From Chitinophagaceae bacterium (lineage in GTDB: Bacteria > Bacteroidota > Bacteroidia > Chitinophagales > Chitinophagaceae), in NCBI GenBank assembly GCA_947451935.1, contig CANGBH010000011.1:1-57772 (forward strand): 57,772 bases of DNA, read 5' to 3'. The notes beneath the pieces are model-generated. The model did not search any database. It worked only from the letters and a program-made list of their open reading frames with translations, and had not been told where the DNA came from. Position 1 is the stretch's first letter; each line of letters starts with the position of its first letter. Positions 1 through 9,118 of this stretch are shown in pieces. The position numbers and the translations under genes were made by a program.

Positions 1-1
1 A

Positions 2-349
2 TTTAATGTTACATCCGACAAGCGTTTAAAAACTGACATTAAACCATTATCTAATGGTGTTGAAGCAATTATGAAATTAAATCCAGTGAGCTATAAAAAG
101 AAAGCGACACTAAGCTCAACAGATTATTCAATTAAAGAAAATGGGTTCATCGCACAAGAGCTACAAAAGGTAATGCCAATTCTAGTACAAGAAGGTGCTG
201 ATGCAAGTAAAATACTTACCGTAAATTATATTTCGATTATTCCTGTGCTTACAAAAGCTATTCAAGAACAACAAAAACAAATAGCCGATCAGCAAAAACA
301 AATAAATGATCTTAAGGTATTGGTTGAAAAATTAATCAACAAAAAGTAA
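2..349 (+). CDS. S74-type tail-fibre/chaperone domain protein, C-terminal end (partial)
   Basis: The reading frame is open from the first bases of the window, so the gene begins outside it. The visible part starts with FNVTSDKRLKTDIKPL, the typical opening of the intramolecular chaperone (Peptidase_S74) domain found at the end of phage tail fibres and many Bacteroidetes surface proteins. This domain helps the fibre trimerise and may then cut itself off. The last 35 or so residues are rich in Q, K and I in heptad spacing (IQEQQKQIADQQKQIND), as expected for the terminal trimeric coiled coil. The gene ends 4 bp from the convergent transporter gene. The passenger part cannot be judged from here. 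Confidence 0.8.
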   Translation, partial: FNVTSDKRLKTDIKPLSNGVEAIMKLNPVSYKKKATLSSTDYSIKENGFIAQELQKVMPILVQEGADASKILTVNYISIIPVLTKAIQEQQKQIADQQKQINDLKVLVEKLINKK

Positions 350-353
350 TTTC

Positions 354-1544
354 TTAAAAACTTAATGCTGCTTTTAGACCAACAAATATTGTTGCTGCCA
401 TAACTAGCAGTCCAAAAACAGTTAACCATAGGGGATGTTTATAATCCCCTATTATTTTTTTATTGCGTATAGAAAGTAGTACTATCCCTAATGCAAGAGG
501 GAGTATAAACCCATTTAACGCGCCAACAAAGACTAATGTTTTCACTGGTTTCCCAACATAAATAAAAATCGAAAGTGAAACCAATACAAATCCAACTAGT
601 AATCCCTTCTCATATTTTTCAATCATGGGATGAAATGATTTTAGAAAAGAAATCGAAGTATAAGCAGATCCCACTACTGAAGTGATTGCAGCACTCCACA
701 TAATTACCCCAAATATTACATAACCTATGTTTCCTGCAGCTAGCTGAAATACAGATGCAGCTGGATTTGCAATGTCCAGTGATAGCCCTTTGGATACAAC
801 TCCTAGCGCAGCTAGGAATAAAAGTATGCGCATGGTTGAGGCAATAAGAATAGCTGAGATGGCAGACCGACCCACTTCTTTTGTATGTTCCGCTCCAGTA
901 AGTCCGGCATCTATTAATCTATGTGCTCCTGCAAAACTTATATATCCGCCAACTGTTCCGCCTACTAAGGTGATGATTGCAAAAAAATCAATTTTATCTG
1001 GTAGAATACTTTTTTGTAAGGCCTCTCCTAGAGGGGGTTTTGATATGAATACCACATAGAGTGTTAGTGCTATCATAATCATGCCTAACGCTTTTGCAAA
1101 AATATCCATCCACTTAAGTGATTCTTTATTTATGAAAATAATTATTGCAATGATTGCACTGATTAGTGCACCTGTTTCTGTAGTCCATCCTGTTATTACA
1201 TTTAAGCCAAGTCCTGCACCTCCCAAATTTCCAGTATTGAATGCAATACCACCAATTACAATTAGTAACGTTAAGATATAACCTGACCCTGGAATAATTT
1301 TATTGGCAAGAACTTGTGCTCGCAATCCACTTGCGCCTAAGATTTTCCAAATATTCAACTGAGCTCCGATATCAAGTAAAATGGATATGAGAATAATAAA
1401 TCCAAAGCTGGCTAATAAGGTATTGGTAAAAACGGCTGTTTGTGTTAGGAATCCTGGGCCAATTGCTGAAGTTGCCATTAAAAAAGCTGCAGCAATGATT
1501 GGAGAGTGTATAAAATAGTTAAAGCTTAATTTTTTACTTTTCAT
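354..1544 (-). CDS. NRAMP-family-like membrane transporter linked to 5-oxoprolinase genes
   Basis: A 396-residue integral membrane protein with about 11 hydrophobic segments and the NRAMP-type opening IGPGFLTQTAVFT. The metal-binding DPGN motif of helix 1 and MPH motif of helix 6 are both absent; the corresponding stretches read GPGFLTQTAVFTN and LVGGTVGGYISFAGAH. A divalent-metal substrate is therefore doubtful. It overlaps the end of pxpA by 4 bp (ATGA), so the two are translationally coupled. In Bacillus subtilis the NRAMP-like ycsG also sits among ycsF-kipI-kipA. I infer uptake of 5-oxoproline or a related organic acid; the substrate is not shown by the sequence. Confidence 0.85.
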   Translation of the reverse strand: MKSKKLSFNYFIHSPIIAAAFLMATSAIGPGFLTQTAVFTNTLLASFGFIILISILLDIGAQLNIWKILGASGLRAQVLANKIIPGSGYILTLLIVIGGIAFNTGNLGGAGLGLNVITGWTTETGALISAIIAIIIFINKESLKWMDIFAKALGMIMIALTLYVVFISKPPLGEALQKSILPDKIDFFAIITLVGGTVGGYISFAGAHRLIDAGLTGAEHTKEVGRSAISAILIASTMRILLFLAALGVVSKGLSLDIANPAASVFQLAAGNIGYVIFGVIMWSAAITSVVGSAYTSISFLKSFHPMIEKYEKGLLVGFVLVSLSIFIYVGKPVKTLVFVGALNGFILPLALGIVLLSIRNKKIIGDYKHPLWLTVFGLLVMAATIFVGLKAALSF

Positions 1545-2287
1545 TTTATGCTGCTTATTAATATTTCATTTTTAATCAATCCAAGATGTATTTGTGTTGC
1601 AAATTCTAAGGCCTTATCAGCATCTCCATGTATACAAACTGTTTCTATCTGAATTGGAATAGCATCTCCAGAAATTGGCTTTACTTTATTCTGAGTTATC
1701 ATATCTATTACCTGATATAATGCATGATCAATGTCTTCTATCATAGCATTCTTTTCAGTACGAGGAGTTAAACTACCATTAGACTGATATGTTCTGTCTG
1801 CAAAGCCTTCTCTCCAAAAAATCAGCCCTTCTCGATTTGCCGCTTGTTCAGATTCACTATTTGGCAATCCATATAGATACAAATTTTCATCAATTTGTCT
1901 TACGGCTTTTGCAATAATTGTTGCAACATTTTCATCTATAGCAGACCGATTATATAATGCTCCATGGGGTTTAATATGTTTTAATCTCGCTCCCATGCTC
2001 TCTGCAATTGATTTAACTAGCATAATTTGTTCAATTATTGAACTGCTTAAAGCTTCTTCCTCTATTTCTATTGACTTTCTCCCAAAATTTTCTCGATCTG
2101 GGTAAGAGGGGTGTGCTCCTATGGCCACATCAAATTGCATGGCCAACTTTATCGTATTTTTTATTATTTCTTCATCTCCTGCATGAGATCCGCATGCGAT
2201 ATTAACAGAACTGATGAAAGGCATGATCAACGAATCTGTTGGGTAGCCTTCTCCCATATCACAATTGAGGTCGATTGTTTTTTTCAT
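1541..2287 (-). CDS. pxpA: 5-oxoprolinase subunit A (LamB/YcsF family)
   Basis: PxpA works with PxpB and PxpC to open 5-oxoproline to glutamate using ATP, in the cytoplasm. The sequence has the family signatures DLNCDMGEG near the N-terminus, NIACGSHAGD, GAHPSYPDRENFGR and KPHGALYN. The frame is open upstream to a GTG at 2332, but the family normally begins directly before the IDLNCDMGEG motif, so I choose the ATG at 2287 (an ATG at 2290 is equally possible). Length is about 248 residues, normal for the family. The stop overlaps the start of the NRAMP-like gene. pxpB and pxpC lie on the same strand but are separated from it by a gene of opposite orientation. Confidence 0.93.
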   Translation of the reverse strand: MKKTIDLNCDMGEGYPTDSLIMPFISSVNIACGSHAGDEEIIKNTIKLAMQFDVAIGAHPSYPDRENFGRKSIEIEEEALSSSIIEQIMLVKSIAESMGARLKHIKPHGALYNRSAIDENVATIIAKAVRQIDENLYLYGLPNSESEQAANREGLIFWREGFADRTYQSNGSLTPRTEKNAMIEDIDHALYQVIDMITQNKVKPISGDAIPIQIETVCIHGDADKALEFATQIHLGLIKNEILISSIK

Positions 2288-2396
2288 CATGTACAAGATA
2301 AGAAAGATCATTGCTCTCTGTTCGCTAAACACTTTATAAAGTATAAAATTAATTGCCTCTGAGTATAAAAATCAGAAAAATCATTATATTCATAAT

Positions 2397-3506
2397 ATGA
2401 AAACAAGAAGAACTTTTATCCAATCAACAGCTGTAGCATCAGCTAGTTTGCTTGCCAGCAAATCGTTTGCCTTTTCAATTTTAAATAAAAACAGACAGCC
2501 TGAAGAATTAATCCTTGGGCACAATGGCTTTACTTATAAAGTAGACCATGGCTGGGCAAAAATTAGTTCTAGCACTCATCCTGTAAACAATTGTCATGAA
2601 ATGGTTCAGGATAGTCAGGGTCGCTTGATTATGATTGGAGATGACACGCATAATAATATTTTGGTGTTTGATAAATCTGGGCAATTGTTGGATTCTTGGG
2701 GTGCATCTTATCCTGCAGGGCATGGGCTTACCATTAGCAAAGAAAATGGTGAAGATTTTCTATTGCTTGTTGATAATGGGTTTTATACAAACCTTGCAGG
2801 CGAGTCAAAATCTCAGCCTGGTAATGTAGTTAAGACCAATATTAAAGGGAGAATTATTTTTTCATTGCCACAGCCTCATGCAATAGGTATATATAAAGAT
2901 GACGAAGCGTATCATCCAACTGAAACGGCGGTAGCTCCTAACGGAGATATTTATGTGGCTGATGGGTATGGTTCAGATTACATCATTCATTTTGATAGCA
3001 AAGGCCGCTTTATCAGAAAATTTGGTGGTCATAATAATGCTAATCCAGATCATAATCTTGAATGTGCTCATGGTGTTGTTGTTGATGATCGGGATAAAAG
3101 TAATCCAGTATTAGTTTGTACCTCTAGAGGTGAATGCTGTTTCAAAGTATTTACACTTGATGGCAAGTTTATTAAGCGAATTGATACACCTGGTATGTAT
3201 GTATGTAGACCTGTTATACATGGTCAAGTACTTTATGCTGGAGTTTGTTGGTCGAAAGATACTCAAGGAAAACAAATTGACGATGGCTCTGGGTTTCTAA
3301 CCATATTAGATACAAATTATAAAGTATTGGCAAGTCCAGGTGGAACTGCCCCTGTTTATAAGAATGGCATTCTTCAACAAACCTTTCAACACGAGTCTAA
3401 AGTATTTAAACATGGACACGATGTGTGTATTGATGAAGATCAAAGCATCTATGTATGTCAGTGGAATGCAAATCGCACTACACCAATTAAATTGACTCGC
3501 GTATAA
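2397..3506 (+). CDS. Tat-exported NHL/six-bladed beta-propeller protein
   Basis: 369 residues. The N-terminus has a twin-arginine signal (TRRTFIQSTAVASASLLAS, RR at residues 4-5), so the folded protein is exported. The rest has recurring propeller-blade phrases such as PNGDIYVADGYGSDYIIHF and KGRFIRKFGGHNN, like NHL repeats and the peptidylglycine alpha-amidating lyase-like propellers. There are several Cys and His residues (ECAHGVVV, HGHDVCID) but no catalytic set I can assign. It lies between pxpA and pxpC on the opposite strand and ends in a clear terminator at 3529. The function is unknown; a binding or lyase role would be a guess. Confidence 0.8.
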   Translation: MKTRRTFIQSTAVASASLLASKSFAFSILNKNRQPEELILGHNGFTYKVDHGWAKISSSTHPVNNCHEMVQDSQGRLIMIGDDTHNNILVFDKSGQLLDSWGASYPAGHGLTISKENGEDFLLLVDNGFYTNLAGESKSQPGNVVKTNIKGRIIFSLPQPHAIGIYKDDEAYHPTETAVAPNGDIYVADGYGSDYIIHFDSKGRFIRKFGGHNNANPDHNLECAHGVVVDDRDKSNPVLVCTSRGECCFKVFTLDGKFIKRIDTPGMYVCRPVIHGQVLYAGVCWSKDTQGKQIDDGSGFLTILDTNYKVLASPGGTAPVYKNGILQQTFQHESKVFKHGHDVCIDEDQSIYVCQWNANRTTPIKLTRV

Positions 3507-3528
3507 TATTTCAAGGCTAACTATGCTG

Positions 3529-3561
3529 TCCCTGACTCATAATGGTGTCAGGGATTTTTTT
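3529..3561 (+). terminator. Rho-independent terminator of the beta-propeller gene
   Basis: A perfect 8-bp stem (tccctgac at 3529-3536, gtcaggga at 3547-3554) with a 10-nt loop is followed by seven T residues. It lies 23 bp after the stop of the propeller gene and 10 bp before the end of the convergent pxpC. Confidence 0.9.
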
Positions 3562-3570
3562 AAATGGATT

Positions 3571-4566
3571 TTATCGATTTGTCATTTCTACACTGATCTT
3601 TAGTTGATCGATTTTTTTCTGTAGTCCACTTAATTTATGTAAAGACTCATTTTCTGAAATGTGATTGAATGAGATTACATCACCTGGTCTACATTGTGCA
3701 AGTTTTGGTAGGTCAGCGCTACAGACCCTTGCAATTCGCGGATATCCACCAATAGTTTGTGAGTCTGCCATCAAGATAATGGGTTGTCCTTTTGGAGTGA
3801 CTTGGATAATTCCCATTGCAACTGCTGAAGAGATCATTTCCTGTTTTTGGATTAGTGAAAGCTCATTACCTTCTAATCGATAGCCCATTCTGTTTGAGTC
3901 ATTTGCAACTGTAAAGGATGTATTGAATAAAGAGAGTTGTGATGATTCATTAAATAGACTCCACTCAGGGCCTTTGATACAATCTATCGAAGTCTCATTT
4001 GAGTCATTATGTTGATGTGCAATATTAATATGCCAGTTGGCATACGCAAAATCATTTTCACTTATTTGTATGGTATTATCTTTTTGTGTTTTATTTATTT
4101 TATGAGTGAAGTGTATTATATCTCCCGTAATTAGGTTTCTCCCATTTATTCCACCAATACTAGAAGGGATATAGGTTGATACTGAACCCATAATTTTATT
4201 TAGATGAAATCCACCAGCAATAGCTATGTAGGCTCTGCATCCATAACGTTTCGGCTTTGTTTTTAAAATACTAAATGCTTTGATTTTTATCAGTCTATCA
4301 AATTCAATTTTAGTGTCATTGATATATGCAGTGCACCCTTGTCCAGAAATACAACAATAAGCATCTTCATTAAATACTATTTCAGTTCCATGAAGAGTCA
4401 ATTCTATAATTGCTTCATTAACTTCATTGCCGCAAATAATGTTTGCTGCACTTGCTGAAAATTTATCCATAACACCTCCAACAGGTATACCAAATTTTTG
4501 GTAATGCCATCTACCCAAGTCTTGAATACTCGCTGAGATACCTGGTTTTAAAATGGTGATGCTCAT
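3571..4566 (-). CDS. pxpC: 5-oxoprolinase subunit C (KipA / biotin-dependent carboxyltransferase-like family)
   Basis: 331 residues, normal length for PxpC. Family features are the opening ITILKPGISASIQDLGRWHY, GIPVGGVMDKFSASAANIIC, the SNRMGYRLEG motif and, near the end, QTIGGYPRIARVCSADLPKL. It forms a complex with PxpB, related to KipA-KipI and to the two halves of allophanate hydrolase-type domains, and with PxpA hydrolyses 5-oxoproline. Its ATG overlaps the pxpB stop in an ATGA junction, which indicates coupled translation. Confidence 0.93.
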   Translation of the reverse strand: MSITILKPGISASIQDLGRWHYQKFGIPVGGVMDKFSASAANIICGNEVNEAIIELTLHGTEIVFNEDAYCCISGQGCTAYINDTKIEFDRLIKIKAFSILKTKPKRYGCRAYIAIAGGFHLNKIMGSVSTYIPSSIGGINGRNLITGDIIHFTHKINKTQKDNTIQISENDFAYANWHINIAHQHNDSNETSIDCIKGPEWSLFNESSQLSLFNTSFTVANDSNRMGYRLEGNELSLIQKQEMISSAVAMGIIQVTPKGQPIILMADSQTIGGYPRIARVCSADLPKLAQCRPGDVISFNHISENESLHKLSGLQKKIDQLKISVEMTNR

Positions 4567-5258
4567 TGAAATTGATCAAATTCTTTTTTTGTAATAGGGA
4601 TAAACTTCACATGATCTCCTGCTTTTAGAAGGCATATTGATTCACTTGATTTATCAAAAATCGTTAGTGGTGTTTTTCCAATAATATTCCATCCTCCAGG
4701 AATTTCTGCTGGGTAAATGCCCGTTTGTTTTCCTGCTACTCCAATACTTCCTGCAGGAATTTTCAACGATGGATTTTGTTTTCTTGAAGTCTCTAATTGA
4801 GCAGGCAATACTCCCATGTAAGGGAACCCAGGTATAAAACCTATCATATATACCCTATAAATATGTTCTGAGTGAATTTGTATGATTTCTTCAATACTCA
4901 ATTTTAATACGTTAGAAAGCCAAGGCAAATCAAAACCAAACTCACTATCATAACATACTGGTATTTCTATGGTTTTTGCATCTTGATTGTTTGAGAATGT
5001 GTTAAAGTGATTTTTATTTTCAGTTATGTTTATTTTCTTCTGTAAATGATTTTTAAGGTCATCAATATTGCAATCTGAATTAACATAAATGGTTAAGCTA
5101 CTGTAAGCGGGAACGCATTCGATAAATCCTGGGAAAGGATTGGATTCAATTTCGTGTTGCCATGCAATGACTTGCATGTTGATCTGTTCATCAATTGTTT
5201 GAGAAAATTCGATGGTTATCGCTTGATCATGTATGCTATATATTCTCGGAATGATCAT
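4563..5258 (-). CDS. pxpB: 5-oxoprolinase subunit B (KipI family)
   Basis: About 231 residues from the ATG at 5258. The frame extends five codons further to a GTG at 5273, but the family begins with a motif like PRIYSIHDQAITIEF, which favours the ATG. Family signatures present are IGFIPGFPYMGVLP, RKQNPSLKIPAGSIGVAG and QTGIYPAEIPGGWNIIGKTP. It is the partner of PxpC in the 5-oxoprolinase complex. The gene is 60 bp downstream of mqnC on the same strand and may share its transcript. Confidence 0.93.
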   Translation of the reverse strand: MIIPRIYSIHDQAITIEFSQTIDEQINMQVIAWQHEIESNPFPGFIECVPAYSSLTIYVNSDCNIDDLKNHLQKKINITENKNHFNTFSNNQDAKTIEIPVCYDSEFGFDLPWLSNVLKLSIEEIIQIHSEHIYRVYMIGFIPGFPYMGVLPAQLETSRKQNPSLKIPAGSIGVAGKQTGIYPAEIPGGWNIIGKTPLTIFDKSSESICLLKAGDHVKFIPITKKEFDQFQ

Positions 5259-5318
5259 ACTCGAAAGTAGCACTAATTATGATAGTTGATTGTTCACGAA
5301 TGAACATACTATGATGTA

Positions 5319-6446
5319 TTAGTAATTGATTACCTGTTCTTGTATCGCAGCAGGAATCTCCCTCCATTCATATTCTTGATTACGTAGTTGTGGTTCAAAC
5401 CCAGCTTCAGTTATTGCTTCTTGGATTGATTTATAGGTAAATCGATGCGGGGCACCTGCTGCACTTACAACATTTTCTTCAAGCATGATGCTTCCAAAAT
5501 CATTAGCACCAGCATGTAGGCATATCTGAGCAATTTTTTTCCCAACAGTAAGCCATGAAGCTTGAATGTTTTTAATGTTAGGGAGCATGATTCGACTGAT
5601 TGCTATCATTCTAATATACTCTTCACCTGTCGTTAAATTCTGTACTCCTCTAATTTTTGTGAGTAATGTATCTACATCTTGGAATGTCCATGGAATGAAA
5701 GCCAAAAATCCTTTTGCCTTTTCCGGCTTTTTAGATTGTACTTCGCGAAGCTTTATCAAGTGTTCAAATCGTTCTTCAAGTGTTTCTACATGGCCAAACA
5801 TCATTGTTGCAGATGTTGTGATATTAAGTTGGTGAGCAGCAGCCATCACATCAAGCCATTCTTGCGCACCACACTTTCCATTACTCACTAATTTACGAAC
5901 ACGATCAACTAATATTTCAGCTCCAGCACCTGGAAGAGAATCCATTCCTGCTTCTTTGAGTGCCATTAGTACTTCGGTATGGGTGGACTTTTCTAGTTTG
6001 GTAATATGAGCAACTTCAGGTGGACCAAGCGTATGAAGTCTAATGTCTGGGAACTCATTTTTTATTTCCCTGAATATTTTTGTGTAAAAATCAAGTCCGA
6101 GTTCTGGGTGGTGCCCTCCTTGTAAAAGCAACTGATCTCCTCCCCATTGTAGTGTTTCACGGATCTTTTGCCTATAGGTATCCATGTCTGTAATGTAAGC
6201 CTCGGCATGTCCTGGTATTCTATAAAAATTGCAAAACTTACAATTTGCGATGCAAACGTTGGTTGTATTAACGTTGCGATCAATTTGCCAGCTTACTTTT
6301 CCATGAGGTACTTGTTTCTTTCTCAGCTGATCAGCAACATGCATTAGTTCTGTAAGAGGAGCTTCTTTGAACAGGAATAAACCTTCTTCGGCAGAAAGAA
6401 ACTCCAAATTCAGTGCTTTTTCGTAAAGATTATTTATTTCACTCAT
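5319..6446 (-). CDS. mqnC: Cyclic dehypoxanthinyl futalosine synthase (radical SAM)
   Basis: MqnC cyclises dehypoxanthinyl futalosine in the futalosine route to menaquinone, the quinone that feeds the alternative complex III encoded downstream. The radical-SAM cluster motif is CIANCKFC (cysteines at about residues 65, 69 and 72 from the ATG at 6446). The C-terminal motifs ASWLTVGKKIAQICLHAG and NDFGSIMLEENVVSAAG are typical of MqnC, rather than MqnE or CofH. The open frame begins at a TTG (6461), but the ATG at 6446 gives the usual start (MSEINNLYEKAL). A TACCTTTG box 21 bp upstream is a plausible -7 promoter element. Confidence 0.9.
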   Translation of the reverse strand: MSEINNLYEKALNLEFLSAEEGLFLFKEAPLTELMHVADQLRKKQVPHGKVSWQIDRNVNTTNVCIANCKFCNFYRIPGHAEAYITDMDTYRQKIRETLQWGGDQLLLQGGHHPELGLDFYTKIFREIKNEFPDIRLHTLGPPEVAHITKLEKSTHTEVLMALKEAGMDSLPGAGAEILVDRVRKLVSNGKCGAQEWLDVMAAAHQLNITTSATMMFGHVETLEERFEHLIKLREVQSKKPEKAKGFLAFIPWTFQDVDTLLTKIRGVQNLTTGEEYIRMIAISRIMLPNIKNIQASWLTVGKKIAQICLHAGANDFGSIMLEENVVSAAGAPHRFTYKSIQEAITEAGFEPQLRNQEYEWREIPAAIQEQVINY

Positions 6447-6466
6447 AATTTTCAATAACAATACAA

Positions 6467-6474
6467 CAAAGGTA
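6467..6474 (-). promoter_or_regulatory. Candidate Bacteroidetes -7 promoter box for mqnC
   Basis: TACCTTTG on the minus strand matches the Bacteroidetes -7 consensus TAnnTTTG and lies 21 bp upstream of the mqnC ATG. I see no clear TTG at the -33 spacing, so the call rests on one box. Confidence 0.4.
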
Positions 6475-6564
6475 GGGCAACAATAGTTTAAAATAAAGCT
6501 AACTTGAGAGAAGCTATTTGTATTCTATTTACTAGACTTGTTTTGAATATATGGCTATTTACCT

Positions 6565-7791
6565 ATGAGGAGAACTAAAGTCAATATATTGACCCATTTT
6601 ATTAAAGCAGTTGGATTGATTTCCCTCTGTTTATTAATCAATAAAAGAAGCTTTTCACAAGAACAATTTCTTGAGGGCCCCGCTAAACAACTTACTTCTT
6701 TCCAATTTAAGTTATTATCTGGTGGGGTTATATTAATCCGTGCTTCAGTTGATGAGTATCCTGATAGTATGAATTTTATTTTGGATACAGGAAGTGGTGG
6801 TATTTCATTAGATTCTACAACTGTGAGAGCGTTAAACATAAACACAGTACCTTCTGATAAAACGATAAAAGGAATTGGTGGAATTCGCAAAGTGTCATTT
6901 TTGTATGGATCTACTTTACACCTACCTAATTTGGATGTTAAATCATTAGACTTTCATGTTAATGATTATGAATTATTAAGCTATTCTTATGGAATTCATA
7001 TTGATGGTATTATAGGGTATAGCTTTTTAATTCGATATATAGTTAATATAAACTATGACAATAGAGTAATAACGGTTTACAGTAATGGAGACTTCAATTA
7101 TCCTAGTGGGGGACACATATTATATCCTGCATTTACAACATTACCAATACAAAGCATACAATTTCGGGAAAGTAAAAATTTTTCGCAACGATTTTATTTT
7201 GATACAGGAGCGGGATTAAATTTTTTGCTATCAGAAGACTATGTAACTGATAGTTCTGTATTGCGAAAGAGAAAGAAAACACCTATGCTTACTCAGGCAG
7301 AAGGCTTAGGAGGTAAATTGATCATGCGACTTACTACTGTTAAAAGTATTCAGTTTGGGCCTTACAAATTTCGAAAAGTGCCAACATTACTTTTTCAAGA
7401 CAATAGTAATGTTACAGCTTATCCATTTTTAGGTGGTTTAATAGGGAATGATCTGTTGCGCAGATTTAATGTGACGTTAAATTATAATAGACATGAAATT
7501 CACATTATACCAAACAGTCATTTCAATGATTTTTTTGATTATGCCTACTCTGGGTTATCTATTTATTTTATTAATCAGCATATTGAAGTAGATGAAGTAG
7601 TTCCTGATTCTCCCGCTGCAAAAGCCGGATTAAAAAAAGGCGATATCATTCTTTCGGTAGATAATGATTTTAGTAATAATATTCAAGCCTATAAAAGTAT
7701 TATTCAGTCTACGCTAAGCAAAATAAAATTTCTTATTCTTCGTAATGGTTCACCTGAAGTTATTATGATGAAAACCGTAAGTATCTTATAA
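6565..7791 (+). CDS. Exported retropepsin-like aspartic protease with C-terminal PDZ domain
   Basis: 408 residues. A signal peptide (LISLCLLINKRSFSQ) leads to two aspartic-protease half-sites: FILDTGSGGISLD near residue 75 and FYFDTGAGLNFLL near residue 213. Both have the DTG catalytic triplet, so the two lobes are present in one chain. A PDZ domain occupies about residues 320-400 (VVPDSPAAKAGLKKGDIILS). The protein is probably periplasmic or outer-membrane associated. It is divergent from mqnC and followed by the M16 peptidase pair, all in the same direction. Substrate unknown. Confidence 0.88.
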   Translation: MRRTKVNILTHFIKAVGLISLCLLINKRSFSQEQFLEGPAKQLTSFQFKLLSGGVILIRASVDEYPDSMNFILDTGSGGISLDSTTVRALNINTVPSDKTIKGIGGIRKVSFLYGSTLHLPNLDVKSLDFHVNDYELLSYSYGIHIDGIIGYSFLIRYIVNINYDNRVITVYSNGDFNYPSGGHILYPAFTTLPIQSIQFRESKNFSQRFYFDTGAGLNFLLSEDYVTDSSVLRKRKKTPMLTQAEGLGGKLIMRLTTVKSIQFGPYKFRKVPTLLFQDNSNVTAYPFLGGLIGNDLLRRFNVTLNYNRHEIHIIPNSHFNDFFDYAYSGLSIYFINQHIEVDEVVPDSPAAKAGLKKGDIILSVDNDFSNNIQAYKSIIQSTLSKIKFLILRNGSPEVIMMKTVSIL

Positions 7792-7856
7792 GAATAACAT
7801 GGTATAACCTTAATTTTAAGTGTTCAGTATTCCTTTTATTTAAAGATATTTGTAAC

Positions 7857-9095
7857 ATGATAAAATTTGATAGGTTTCTTTTGCCAAATGGACTAAAAGT
7901 GCTGGTACATCCAGACAAAAGTACTCCTATGGCAGTTGTTAATGTTTTGTATGATGTTGGGGCAAGAGATGAGAATCCTAATCAGACAGGCTTTGCCCAT
8001 TTGTTTGAACACCTCATGTTTGGAGGATCAATCAATATACCAGATTATGATGATCCACTTCAGAATGCAGGTGGTGAGAATAACGCATATACAACCAATG
8101 ACTTAACTAATTACTATTGTCAATTACCTGCTGAAAATGTCGAAACTGCATTTTGGCTTGAGAGTGATAGAATGCTAAGTCTGGCCTTTAGTAAAAAAAG
8201 TTTAGATGTCCAACGTAAGGTAGTCTGCGAGGAATTTAAAGAACATTACATTAATAAGCCATATGGAGATGTATGGCACATTATGAGGGAATTAGCGTAT
8301 AAGGAACATCCTTATAGATGGATGACAATAGGGAAAGAATTGTCTCATGTTGAAGATGCACAATTAGAAGACGTAAAAAACTTTTTCTTCAAGCATTACA
8401 CTCCTTCAAATGCTATTTTAGTTGTTGCAGGTGATGTGTCTACAGAACAAGTTAAATCACTTTCTGAAAAATGGTTTGGTGATATTCCTTCAGGGAATAA
8501 ATACACTAGAATGATTCCTCAAGAAAAAATTCAAGAAGAAGAACGAAGAGTGACAGTTCATCGAAAGGTCCCAATGGATGCCATCTACAAGACATGGCAT
8601 ATGTGTGCTCGAAATGACGATGATTATTATGCAACAGACTTGCTAATAGATATAATTGGTGGTGGTGCATCTTCTCGATTATATCAAAAATTAGTAAAAG
8701 AAGATCAGTTATTCGTTCATATAACTTGTTATCATTTTGGTAGTTTAGATAAAGGTCTACTTACCATTGAAGGTCAATTAGTAAAAGGTGTGGACATCCG
8801 TTTAGCCGAAGATGCTATTGAAAAAGTGTTAGATAAAGTAAGAAATGAAATGATTGAAGAGCGTGAACTACAGAAAGTTCAAAATAAAACCGAAAGCGTA
8901 ATGGCATTCGAAGATATGAGTGTGATGAACAGAGCTGGAAGTCTTGCTTTTTATGAATTACTTGGTGATGGAGAAAAGATGAATGAAGAGTTTAAACGTT
9001 ATCAGGCAGTAACAGTAGATGATTTGCATAGAATTGCATCAACCGTTCTCAAGCCTTCCAATAGCAACACCCTCTGGTATCTTGCTGAACAATAA
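7857..9095 (+). CDS. M16 (pitrilysin-type) zinc peptidase, catalytic subunit
   Basis: 412 residues, the length of a single M16B half. The inverted zinc motif HLFEH is at residues 48-52 in the context TGFAHLFEHLMFGG, and the third ligand glutamate lies about 75 residues later in VVCEEFKEHY. There is no signal peptide, so it appears cytoplasmic unless processed differently. The next gene, 23 bp downstream, encodes an M16 homologue without the zinc motif. Such pairs in other bacteria form heterodimers in which one chain is catalytic and the other helps bind the peptide. Confidence 0.93.
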   Translation: MIKFDRFLLPNGLKVLVHPDKSTPMAVVNVLYDVGARDENPNQTGFAHLFEHLMFGGSINIPDYDDPLQNAGGENNAYTTNDLTNYYCQLPAENVETAFWLESDRMLSLAFSKKSLDVQRKVVCEEFKEHYINKPYGDVWHIMRELAYKEHPYRWMTIGKELSHVEDAQLEDVKNFFFKHYTPSNAILVVAGDVSTEQVKSLSEKWFGDIPSGNKYTRMIPQEKIQEEERRVTVHRKVPMDAIYKTWHMCARNDDDYYATDLLIDIIGGGASSRLYQKLVKEDQLFVHITCYHFGSLDKGLLTIEGQLVKGVDIRLAEDAIEKVLDKVRNEMIEERELQKVQNKTESVMAFEDMSVMNRAGSLAFYELLGDGEKMNEEFKRYQAVTVDDLHRIASTVLKPSNSNTLWYLAEQ

Positions 9096-9118
9096 TTTTT
9101 AATATTACAAACATTAAC

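Noticed and set aside
772-1281. Open frames on the plus strand over the transporter gene
   Set aside because: They are antisense to a clear membrane protein and resemble no protein; likewise the many other frames opposite or out of phase with real genes.
5319-6446. MqnE (aminofutalosine synthase) as the identity of the radical SAM gene
   Set aside because: The C-terminal motifs (ASWLTVGKKIAQICLHAG and NDFGSIMLEENVVSAAG) fit MqnC; MqnE has a different ending as I remember it.
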